Shown here in pieces: positions 20,020 through 30,500 of a stretch of 64,000 bases of DNA. This DNA comes from Takakia lepidozioides (Eukaryota; Streptophyta; Takakiopsida; Takakiales; Takakiaceae), in NCBI GenBank assembly GCA_030704615.1, contig CM060734.1, forward strand, positions 2,420,001 through 2,484,000. Direction: 5' to 3'. The position numbers and the translations under genes are program-made. Numbering within the stretch: the first letter of the stretch is position 1; each line of letters starts with the position of its first letter. A model generated the notes under the pieces. The model was not told where the DNA came from. It worked only from the letters and a program-made list of their open reading frames with translations, and did not search any database.

Positions 20020-21514
20020 CATGCATATTCCCTGGCTCTAGGGCGCCTCGTTGCTGCCCTTCCAGCCCCGCTCTTGGCACTCCAAGAGCCCTTACACTAT
20101 TGAGTTTCAGATTGAAACTCCAACTTAGCACATGCTTCACAAGTGCACTGATTTGCACACAAGAGGGACCAGCCCCCTCTCTTCACTCATGCCTCCTCAT
20201 GAACTTGGAGCTGAAGCTCCCGATAGGCTGCAATGCATTCCCTCGCAGGGCAGTTGCAGGGTTGAGTGGACCAAAAACGGCAGATCCTGCTCCATGAAAG
20301 TCCATGACCAAAAAAACAAAGTTGAGGATACTATCCCAAAATATTTTTTGAGTGATAGATAATGATATTCTGAACATATTTAGTAAAGAGTCCTACCCCA
20401 AATATTAAAGATATAATTCATTAAACATTTTAGTATATTATTTAGAGAAATTATGAAAAACTAAAAATTAGAGTTTACAAAAAAAAATCAATATGATACC
20501 TAGCCATTGAAGATTATATGATTTTATACTTCTAGAAAAAAAATGACACCCAAAAGCCAAAAAACAAGATGAGCTATGGACTTTTCAAAAAATGCCTATT
20601 GTTTTTACATATATTAGTCCATATGAGTCAAATGACAAATGATTTTGCCACTTCAAATCCATACCTATGATGTGGACCAAAATGGCCACCTTATGTCCAA
20701 ATTTCAATGGAATTCACCAATGGCACATATGAGAACTTGAATCCATTGTAATTCCATTCATTGCGGTAACAGTCCACAATGACGGTGTTCAAAAGTCCAT
20801 AGCGGAGTCATTTCTTATCGGATTCATGATTGAAGAGTTGCTATGGGTGCGTATTGAAGCTAGAAATCCAATGACATATATATTTGCTGGTTTTAATGAG
20901 TTAATTCAATTTCAATTGATGACACCATCAATTGCAGTCATCTAAAACTGTGCTAGTAACATCCATTTTGGACCTTGGTCCAGTCAACCCTACATTCACC
21001 CGCGCAGCTCCACTATTCGGCTGCTCCTCATCTACCCGCAACAACTAGTTTCGGGCAGAAATACCTAGAGCTGATCATATCATCTCCAATCTACTACGCA
21101 ATGACGGCTATCCTACGCTAGCTTCTCATGCACAGCCCACATTCCTGCAGCTCCTTAACTCGGCCTGCAGCTGAAGAAGACGTCCATCAGTTCGCCTACT
21201 CGTGGCCAACATCTCCTCCGCTCACACACTAGAAGCCCAAACTTGGTTGCCATAGCGTTGAGCTATGCAACACTGACCGCCTCTCTATCCATTGCAAACC
21301 TGCAACTTGTTCGTCTTTGCACTCTATCCACTTTGGATAGGCTCATGCACGGATCCCTGCACTCTAGGCTGAACCGCTTTTCATGATCTGAAAACACAAG
21401 TGCTACAACAAACTCGAACGTGGCACTCACAGACTTGAGCTGATCTTTCTCGAGTGATAAAGAAAGAATGATACAAATACACAAGCTCTCTCAAACTCAC
21501 ACATTTGCACATGA
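20020..21514. other. AT-rich region without a recognisable gene
   Basis: I see no supported reading frame, RNA gene or element end on either strand. The part from 20290 to 20980 is strongly AT-rich. Confidence 0.5.
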
Positions 21515-21771
21515 AACATCACTCATATATTAAGTCGAGCCAAGTGCACCCCACACCATGGGGAATCCACACTACGGCGCCATAGCTAGACGCGGTGAAG
21601 CTCAACTCGATAAAGATGAGCCCACCGCGATATGCCGTGAAGATAACAATGCCAGGTGCCCAAACATATATTGGCCCCTGGATTGACACTTGAGTCAATC
21701 CCAAATATCAATATATCAAAACTAACTATTTTCTAGCTAGTTTCATACTAGTGGTAAAATAACTTGACACC
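21515..21771 (-). repeat. LTR fragment related to the 34.8-38.3 kb LTR family
   Basis: It matches 37985-38250 closely, including GGGGAATCCACACTACGGCG, the AACTCGA...AAAGATGAGCC segment and TACTAGTGGTAAAATAACTTGACA. It adjoins the truncated copia LTR at 21772, so one of the two elements was cut by the other. Confidence 0.75.
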
Positions 21772-21926
21772 TATCTGCACTCCTCTGCCTTTTCTCTGTC
21801 TATCATGACATGAATAGCAAAAGCATCTAACAATATCCAACTTGCTATTCAAGGAGCATCAGTTACAGTGAAGTGAACAAACTCTTTAATACTCCTACTT
21901 TGTGAATTTTCATTGTTCACATAACC

Positions 21927-23257
21927 CTAGCTGCATTCTGCATTGTTCCAACTTCGGTCTTTAGTCCAACTTCGGTCTTGGAGCTCATGTTGTTTGGATA
22001 ACCTTTTTCCAACTTCCAGCGGAGTAGAGATTGGGTTGCAATCCTCCGTATTGAACCTCTTAAGGATCTGGCTGATGTAATGAGCCTGACTGAGTGAAAT
22101 GGTTCCTGGCACTCTATCCCTTATGATATGAATGCCTAATTGGTACTTTGCTTCCCCAAGGTCTGTCATTTGAAACTCAGAAGACAAGATCTTCTTGATC
22201 TCATTGATCTTGTCCAGTGATTTGCAAGCACGATTAGATCATCCACATATACTGCTAAGATCAAAATGCTCTCTCCACTTCCTAGAACATACACGCTATG
22301 ATCAGAATCACATCGCAGGAATCCATGTTTTGCTAGGAAATTATCAAACCTCTGGTACCAAGCTCTTGGTGCCTGCTTCAACCCGTAGAGAGTCTTGAGA
22401 AGCCTGCAAACAAGTGTTTGCTCATTCTCCTTCACTTGCAATCCCTCTGGAAGTTGCATGTAAATCTCTTCTTCGAGCTCACCATTGAGAAAGATAGTCT
22501 TTATGTCCATTTGATGTATTTCCAAATCATGGATTGCTCCAAGAACCAACAGCGTGCGAATGGAGACAAACTTAGCCACAGGAGCAAATGTTTCATTAAA
22601 ATCAATGCCTTGTGTTTGAGCATACCCCTTAGCCACTAATCTGGCTTTGTACCTCTCCACTTCTCCTCCAGCATTTCGCTTGATGCGGAAGACCCACTTA
22701 CAACCAATGGCTTGTCTTCCAGGTGGTAAGGTAGCCAATCTCCAAGTCTTGTTCTCCTTTAGGGACTTCAGCTCTTCCCTCATAGATGCTTCCCACTCTT
22801 TGGCTTGGTCTCCCATTCTTGCTTCCTTAACATTCTTGGGCTCCTCCATTTCCAAAATGTTGGCCGCTTCATCTTCAACAAAGCTTCCAAAGATCTTTGT
22901 GGGTTTTCTGATTCGCTCACATCTCCTTGGCTGCAACTCTGCCACTATAGGTTGAATGGATGGTAAGGGCTCCACTTCAGTTGCCCGTTGCTCCACTTCT
23001 CCCACTGGCTCTTGTGCTTCCAAAGGATTCCAAATCTCTAATGACAGCTCCTCCTCAAAGCTTCTTTCCGGAATCTGTTCATCAGTCTCTGGTACTTCTG
23101 TAGCTTTCTCCAATATCACTACATCCCAGCTGGTCACCATCTTTCTCTTCTCAGGATCCCATAATTTGTAGTGTTTGCCATCCCCTGAGTACCCAACAAA
23201 AATGCATCTTACACTTTTCGGCTCAAGCTTGGACCTAGGTTCTTTAGGCTTGTGCAC
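21927..23257 (-). pseudogene. copia integrase C-terminus and reverse transcriptase
   Basis: It continues the frame after the 23279 stop: a GYSGDGKHYKLWDP segment, a variable linker, then RT with KWVFRIKRNAGGEVERYKAR, GIDFNETFAPV, GLKQAPRAWY and YVDDLIV. A frameshift near 22185 moves the rest, SSEFQMTDLGEAKYQLGI onward, into another frame, which ends at 21927. RNase H is not present. Confidence 0.9.
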
Positions 23258-23278
23258 ATAAGCTACACTTCCAAAGAC

Positions 23279-23972
23279 TTACAGATGCTTCAGTGATGGT
23301 TTTCTTCTAGACCACGCTTCCTCTGGTGTTGCCCCTATCACAGCCTTGGTGGGGCATCTATTCTTGATGTAAGCAGCTGTCGCAACTGCTTCTGCCCAAA
23401 ACATGTATCCAAGACTCTCATGATGTAGCATACACATAGCACTTTCAATCATAGTTCTATTCATCCTCTCAGCAACCCCATTCTGTTGAGGAGTATATGG
23501 TGCAGTGAACTGCTGATGAATTCCCTCTTGCTTACAGTACTGATGAAAATTACCAGAAATGTATTCTCCTCCGTTATCACTTCTGAGTTGCTTGAGCTTG
23601 CACTCACTTGAAGTTTGCTCATATTGAGCCTCCAACTTATCCCATGTCTCTTTAGCAGTTGTAGCTGTACGCACGTGCATCAATTCAGAGTCCTGTAAAC
23701 TTAGAACAACTAAGGCCTGTGCCCTCTGATCCATCTCATCATACTGCAACCTATTTACAACATCACTTTTTGAAGGTCTATGCTCAGTGCCCTTTACTAT
23801 GTTCCAAAGTTTTCACCATGGACATCTTGAACTTCCATAGATGAAAGTTGTCACCACCAAATTTTGGGAGTGACGTCTGTAGGAGCTTTGACACTAACTC
23901 ATCTGGACCCTGTGGGCCCATAACCTGTTGACCTAAATTCTTCTTAAAGCTGGTGCTTGCACCAGAAGTCAT
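23279..23972 (-). pseudogene. copia gag fragment fused to integrase
   Basis: It starts MTSGASTSFKKNLG at 23972 with a gag N-terminus (LPKFGGDNFHLWKF) and then breaks frame near 23784. A second frame (23749-23279) begins with gag core sequence (LVVLSLQDSELMHV, TAKETWDKLEAQYE). After CKLKQ it continues directly as the integrase catalytic region (RSDNGGEY, YTPQQNGVAERMNRT). The zinc knuckle, protease and front of integrase are absent, so this is an internal deletion. A TAA stop lies at 23279. Confidence 0.85.
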
Positions 23973-24132
23973 GATGACTTAACTTCAAGATTTTCACAGG
24001 AGGAAAGACGATGAGTACTCCAGCATACAACTATGCTAACTATATAGAAACAAAGACAAAGACAGGTTTCTGGAGAGACACACTTTATTCGAGAGAGAGA
24101 TTGAAAGAGATTAATTCAATGGCCTGAAGTGC

Positions 24133-24146
24133 CTACTTAAATACAC
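24133..24146 (-). promoter_or_regulatory. Probable TATA region of the copia 5' LTR
   Basis: On the minus strand GTATTTAAGTAGG lies inside the 5' LTR, upstream of the first gag ATG at 23972. Its placement fits an LTR promoter. Confidence 0.5.
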
Positions 24147-24312
24147 AAACCTCAACTTTAGATATTTCTATTTGAAGTCCTAGTGCTATTCCTATCTGCA
24201 CTCCTCTGCCTTTTCTCTGTCTGTCATGACATGAATTGCAAAAGCATATAACATTATCCAACTTGCTGTTCAGGGAGCATCAGTTACACTGAAGTGAACT
24301 AACTGTCTAACA

Positions 24313-24690
24313 AGTTAGACAGTTTTGGAAGTTGTGGACACAGATTGTTATAATTCAGCTGCAAAACAATACATCATGGTCAGATGAGCCAGAGAGCCGT
24401 GACCAGAGTGAGTGTGTGAGTGTGTGTAGGAGCTAGAAGATAGAGTTATTTCTCAATGGTAGATTAGTCCTGCGATGTTGCAATGTAATGTTTACGAATG
24501 AATAGAAGAAAACAAGGGAAAGAAGGAAATTCAATTCAATCTATTTTATGTAAGAAATGGAATGATGAAATGTGGATCAAGTTCTGAATGCAATGATTGA
24601 AGAATTATGATTGTGTGAGATGGTGAGAATGTGCAAGATTGGTGGAGATGAGAATTCTAGGCAATTGGGTTGAGTGATATTCCGTTGTCT
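24313..24690. other. Spacer without a recognisable gene
   Basis: I see nothing that I can assign on either strand. Confidence 0.5.
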
Positions 24691-24930
24691 CTACACCTGA
24701 GGAAATACTCCCGTAGGGATGCAATGTTCATTCGCGTCTCCATTGCAACAGAAGTCATCTAAGAAAATAACCAAATTCTTTCTCACGATGTCCGAGAAAG
24801 CATACTTCATAACCCGCGGGAAAGTCCACAAACCAAAGGGCATTCTGGTGTCGGCGAGTGTCCCCCATGGCGATGTGAATGTGGTTTTTAACACATCTTT
24901 CGGGTCAATACCTGATTGTAGCCCAAGAAT
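24691..24930 (-). pseudogene. Ty3/gypsy reverse transcriptase remnant
   Basis: The minus-strand frame contains RMPFGL, then an altered NAPATFQ-like stretch (WTFPRVMKYAF) and NLVIFLDDFC, which is the palm region with its xDD motif. It is about 70 residues of an RT domain with no supported flanking parts. It belongs to a gypsy lineage other than the one at 846-3840, where the same motif follows LDDFVIVY. Confidence 0.65.
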
Positions 24931-24973
24931 CCATCCATGAAAGAGTAGAGCTCTTTCCCTGCTACTTCTTCCA

Positions 24974-25426
24974 CTAACGTATCGATGAAGGGCAAAGGAA
25001 AATGATCATGGGTTGTGTTGCGCGCTGCTCCAGTGAAGTCAAGGCGGGCAACTCGAGCAAGGCGGGTAGCTTGTAGAATCCAGCAGCTGCTTCTGATGCA
25101 GAGGCGGCGGGCAGATTGGCCAGTCCCAGCGGCGGGGACAGGGTCTTGAGAATCTTGCTTGCGTGATCATAAAAGCTTGCCAAGTTAGCTCCCAAGTTTT
25201 GGGCAATAGTGTCCTGAAGCAATATCATGTAGGTATGGTTTGATTCCTGCTGTGCTGCCATGGTGAGCGCGACCCTAGATTCTATAGCTCCGAGGTCACT
25301 CTTGATTTCAGATTTGATGGAGATCGCCTGAGCTGCCAATTTTTTGTCAATTTCTGACATCATTGCTTCGTGGCCTTGCTGGAAACTCTTGTCTGTCTTG
25401 ATACTGAGGGATTGGACAGTGTTCAA
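24974..25426 (-). CDS. Hypothetical reading frame, possibly a retroelement gag piece
   Basis: I do not recognise this 150-residue frame. It has a heptad-like, charged first half (IDKKLAAQAISIKSEIKSD) that could form a coiled coil, and an alanine/leucine-rich second half. It lies just upstream, in the same orientation, of the RT remnant at 24691-24930, so it may be the gag end of that decayed element. It could also be a chance frame. Confidence 0.3.
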   Translation of the reverse strand: MNTVQSLSIKTDKSFQQGHEAMMSEIDKKLAAQAISIKSEIKSDLGAIESRVALTMAAQQESNHTYMILLQDTIAQNLGANLASFYDHASKILKTLSPPLGLANLPAASASEAAAGFYKLPALLELPALTSLEQRATQPMIIFLCPSSIR

Positions 25427-25429
25427 ACT

Positions 25430-27580
25430 GCTATAATTGTGCAGTTTAAGTAGATGACTGCAACACTTCGATAACCTTATTAAGCAGTAGCCTGCTCTAA
25501 TTGAAGTGATTTTCCTCCAAGTATGTCAAAGGTTGTCTCTACATTGGAGTGAAAAGGCCTGTCACTAAGATTTGGCCAGGCTGGATCGCAGGCTTGAATC
25601 AAGGTAGTATCTCCACCTTCTGCTTTTCAAAGAAGACCGACAAGAAGTATTCTGGCTCTCAGGTATATGTGAGGACACTATGCAGGACTAACAAGAAGAT
25701 CCTGCTTATTGCAAATCAACAATGCATACAGACTCCAATACTCATGTCCATGTCTGGCAGGCATGACAATCTACATGAACAACCTTGCAGAGGGTACAGT
25801 CTACCCTCTATATATCTTACACCTCCAGAGTAGAGAAAATGTAACACACAGATATTTAACATCATAACAGATATAAAATAAGAGTCTTTCAAAAATCGCA
25901 CTTAGAGAAGGAACAATTATACAAGCTTGAGAACAGGCATCTAACACTTAAATAGTTTGAATGATCCCCTTGGTAAGTAAAATTAAAGAGCTGACTTACA
26001 GGTTTAATTGATATATGTCATGATGTCTCATGACATTGAACCATGTTGTCTTGTTATACATCTATACATATATGCATTTGAAGAAAATTAACACTCATTA
26101 AGGGTCATTTAGTAAAGGAGGGAGTAAACAAACATCGTAACACATAGCGCTAAACACTTTCTTTGTAAAATCTTTGAGAGTGAAAAAAAGATAAGAGTTA
26201 AAGAGGGTTAGTAGATATGGAGGGTAGACTGTAAACAGTTGCCGGCTTCGTAATTAACAGTGGATTCAAGCCAGACATCAGTAATCAACACCCTTGGCAA
26301 AATGTGTGCCTAGTATAGGGGTGGTGGATACAGGCAAAGTGTTTGACACATTTCCAGGTTGGATTATCATGGGACTCTGCTGTCAATGAAGGAGGATTTG
26401 ACCGACCCCCAACCCAATGGACCTCCTTCATGTGCGTAAGTCTGCAGTTTGAAATCCTAGCATGGTATTATAGTACAAAACATATCAACCACAACCTCAC
26501 ATAAGTCCGCATATGACCACCAAGCTCCCAAGCATCTATCAAATACACGCACCTACTCAAAAACCTGTTTTGTAACACCTAGTGTAAACAACGGTAACGT
26601 CTGCTTTTGCTTTGCTTGTAACTCAAACAAAATCGCCATCAACCTAAACAACTGGAGATATATGGCCAATGAAATGGCAGGGCAGAAAACAAAAAGGCCA
26701 TATACAAATTTCAGGAAGTACTAAAAAAGAGGACAAGGATGTCACTTCCTCTACAGCCCTGTAGCTGAATTTAACAACATCGGTGGTGTCTCCTTGGACG
26801 GATCAAGGACAATACGAATCCTGTATGGCTTCTCTCCCAACAAGTGTAGACACCCACATGTCTCCTGGTACGTACCCCTACCTTCTTGGATCAGCTTCCC
26901 TGCAAGCTGGAAATCTGCCATAGCCGTCGCCTACATTGCCAAGGTGGACGCCCGCTTCCGCTCCAAGGCCTGCACCGCTTTCCGCTGATCTCCACAGCGA
27001 CAGGCACGAACTTGACTCGTGTATCTCATCTGCCATCAACCCACTGCCTCAGAAACAAGTGCGAGCTTTTCTCTCAGATACTTCATCCATTCATTTTGTC
27101 ATTTATCCTTTTGATCATCCATCCTCTATCCCTAAGTTCATGGGATTTAAATTTGCAGGATCAGATGCAGACTGGCGTGTCCACACTCTGTACGTCCACT
27201 TTCCGCTTGTCCATATCTTTGATTCGTTAGTTCACCGTCCGTCCAGTCTGATTTTCTGTCCATGAGCAAAAGTTAAAATTTAAACAAGGAGTAAATTTAA
27301 ACCAAACATTGCGGCTATTTGCTCGATAGGTTCCGTTCGTTCTAGTTTTCGTTCATTTATCGTTCGTCTCTGGCTCTTTTGCTCGTTGCAAAAAGAGAGA
27401 GAGAGGGGTGGGATAGAGAGGAGTGACAGGGCAGCGGGGCATGGTTGTCTGACCCACCATTCCTCCAATCTCTGTATAAAATTGCAGCGCAGTTTGAAGT
27501 ATAAGCTTCTTAATCTGCAGCTCCTGTGGGGTTGTTGCGGGAGACAGAGAATAGAGAGAGAAAGAAGAGCAGAGAGAGGG
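25430..27580. other. Region without a recognisable gene, ending in the host gene's leader
   Basis: I found no domain on either strand. Short open frames at 26794-27265 are not supported. The last part, 27380-27580, is rich in GAGA repeats, as in many plant 5' leaders, and runs into the gene starting at 27586. Confidence 0.45.
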
Positions 27581-27586
27581 ATGTAA
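27581..27586 (+). promoter_or_regulatory. Start-stop minimal upstream ORF (AUG-UAA) overlapping the main start
   Basis: The sequence ATGTAATGG at 27581-27589 holds an ATG followed directly by TAA. The last A of TAA is the first base of the main ATG at 27586. In plants a minimal AUGUAA upstream ORF is known to stall ribosomes in boron-transporter mRNAs. Whether this one acts at all depends on the transcript start, which I cannot see. Confidence 0.45.
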
Positions 27587-30500
27587 TGGGTAGCATATCT
27601 GCCTGGCCCTGCCTGTGCGTAGCTAACAGAAATGAGACAGGGCCCGCTCACAATTTCTTGAAATCCTTGGGTAAGCAGGCTTCAGCACCTTCTCCGTCTC
27701 GCCCATCTGCGTCACGCTTAAGATCATTCTCTGAAGCACGCTGTCAGAAAAGAATCAACAGGGAGCAAGAGGCATCACGAGAGCAGCGCGTCTTGCTCCG
27801 GGTGTCCAATTCTGAAGCAGGTTGCAAACAAAATGCGCACTTCAGAGGGCCTGGGCGAAGGAGGAGGGGAAATTTCACCTCAAAACTACAAACTGGATTA
27901 AGTGGTCTCGTGGATGGAGACTCAGGGGCATTGGACAGGAGGTTAGGCACTCAACCATTGTGTCTTGCGTTTGAGCATGCTGGGAAGCTTCTTGACGTTG
28001 CGAGTCTTTCATCCAGAAAATGGTACGCGAATGCTTGGGTGATGGGTGGCAAACTGAGAGTAAATCATTATAGAAGCAAATTCTATGAAACGAATAGAGC
28101 TCGAATATCAATTTTGAGATTGGTGGGTGGCATCACTGTTGGGTTGCCAGTATGGATGCGAAATCCTGTCAGCAACGGGTGTGCCAATTATCTAGTATTA
28201 AGGTCCAAATGGTTCCTGTTGGGAATTGGGCGCCGGAGCTCCGTGAGTGAGATAGTGTGGCATGTGCCCCAATATTCCAGAGCTTACAGGGGAAGTCGTG
28301 GGTTTTCAAGACAGTGGGGCTTCAGGAGATTTCAAAGGTCAAGCATGAGACAGTGCATTCCTGGATTATGGAAAGAGAAGCGAATCAGTTTCTGGCTCAT
28401 AGACTTGGCGGATTTTTGGGGCTTGTTAGGAAGTGAGACTGGGAATGTTGTGTCATCTTCAGGCAAGCCAGCTGCTTCAGCTCCTGGAAGCAGGCAGTTT
28501 GTGATGAGTAATGAGGGGGGGGAGATACAAGTTCTGGATGGGACTAGAGAGGGCAGTGCTCTACAAAGAGACAAAGAACCTAAGCCTGATTCAGAAGAGG
28601 TGACTGACCGCCCTCTGGATACAGAGAGAAGGGATGAAATAGAGGAGGGCAAAGTAAGGGACACAACGGAAACAATTGTGGGAGAAGAGAAAGAAGATGT
28701 TGCTGGGAGCCCGGATACAATCAGCATTGCGGAAGCAGCTATGGCCGCAACCTTTGCAGTGGAAGCTTCGACGAAAGACTTAGTTGAAGCTACTGAAGCT
28801 GCATTTGGGGCATACTGGAAGAGGGAAAATGGCCCTCAAAGCTCACAAAGTGAGAGGGACATACCTGAGGAGGATAACAGGGATAGGATGGAGAGGACAA
28901 AAACAGGCCTGGATGATGAAAGGTTTCGAAGGAGGGTAGCTATGGTAGGTGATGCAGATTCTGCACTTTCTATGATAGCTGAAAGGTCTGGTAGGGGAGA
29001 AGGTGTAGTAAGCAATGAGGAGTGCTTGGACCTTATAAGTGCTGCACTGGCAGAGAACAACAGCGACCTTGCATATTCAATTTTGAATGCTATGCGCAGC
29101 AGCCTTGTACAACGGCGTGTTGACCGAGAAGGTGTGTACCAGAAGCTGGACATGAGAACGTCTCATAAGACTTTTGTTGTAGCCTTGTGGCCATAGACCC
29201 CGCGCCCAGTTTGGGGGAACATGAGAGAGAGAATGTACTCATAAGACATTGTTTGCCGTAGCCGTGTAGCCATAGACCCTGCGCCCAGTGGAACAGAATG
29301 GAACAGGTACTGCCTTTGTGATGGGCTCATTCCGGTAGTGTGACTTACCTTGATAGAGACTATTAGTTCGGGTTTTCCAGCTATCCTCTAGAAAGCCCTT
29401 CACACAAGCATCAACTTGCTGTGTGTGAGCTGCCCAGCAATTAGATCCCAACAGGGCCAGGGCTTTAGGCTCAGCCTCAAGATTTTGAAAGTTGGTGAAC
29501 AGAGGTGCAGGGACAATGTGCTTGATTGTCCTGAAGACTGTCACTCTCTGTTGAGAATTTCCTGGACAATGTATCAGAAAATGGATATTGTCTTCAGGCT
29601 GCCCGCACATTGGGCAATTACAATCTCCTCTTCCTTTCTGCATCTGACTATTGTTCAAAGGTAGGCTTCTCGGCCTGAGTTTAAAATCCCAGTCTTGTGC
29701 CAAGGGTAGGTAGACCCTTGAGATCATCCTTAAGGTCCTCACCCATGTCACAGACTGGAACAAGTTAAGGGAAGTTTTATGCCTAACTTCATTTTCATTG
29801 GACAGTCTTTGGGCACTAGACATGGCTTTGGACACAACCCCCTCCAGGTCTGCTTCATCCATTAGGGTCAATGCTTCTGGACTAATATTCAGATACTTGA
29901 AAATCTCTTAAACCCTTTTCCGCCATGACTTGGCCTGTTGAAGAGGACGGTCTTGCTTCCGAGAAATAGCGTCAATTATCTTATAGGTTATCTGGTATTG
30001 GACATGCGATTCAACTGACCCCACCATTCATCACGTTGAGAGCTTAAGGGAGGTATGCCAAACTCACCCCCAACAGCCACATTAGCTGTTCGAGAACAAA
30101 CCGACATGCTTTCTTTGAGCACCATGAACATGAGAGAGAGAGTGAGAAAGAGAGAGATTTCTATAGGAGGAGGTAACCTATGTCACCATGAAAGTTGGGG
30201 CAGTGTTATAGTACTGATTTGTGTGTGCAGAGAGGACAGGTGGCAGTGAGGCAGCATGGGGCTGGCAATGGGCGCAGTATGATGTGTCCACATATGCAGC
30301 GTTGGTGAGAGGGCTGGCAGCTTCATTGCGTGTGGCAGATGCCATTGAAACGGTGGCTGATGTTCGCCGTCGTGGAATTCCTGCCGGAGATGAGGTATAT
30401 TTGAAACCTCTAGGAACAAGAAGAACAACCATGATTCAAAAACAGGCTTTGCAATTTGGGAAATTAAAGGAGTGTTGCCAATTCACTTAGAGACCAATCA

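Larger units (their letters stand above)
21772..24312 (-). mobile_element. Ty1/copia retrotransposon, internally deleted and 3' truncated
   Basis: The 5' LTR, on the right for this strand, lies at about 24000-24312 and starts TGTTAGACAG. About 110 bases of the 3' LTR remain at 21772-21880 and match 24190-24300. Between them lie gag, integrase and RT in copia order. RNase H is missing at the 3' end, and most of gag, protease and the front of integrase are missing at the 5' side. The element cannot transpose by itself. Confidence 0.88.

Noticed and set aside
26794-27265. Plus-strand frames upstream of the host gene
   Set aside because: They overlap in several frames, show no domain, and lie outside any supported exon chain.
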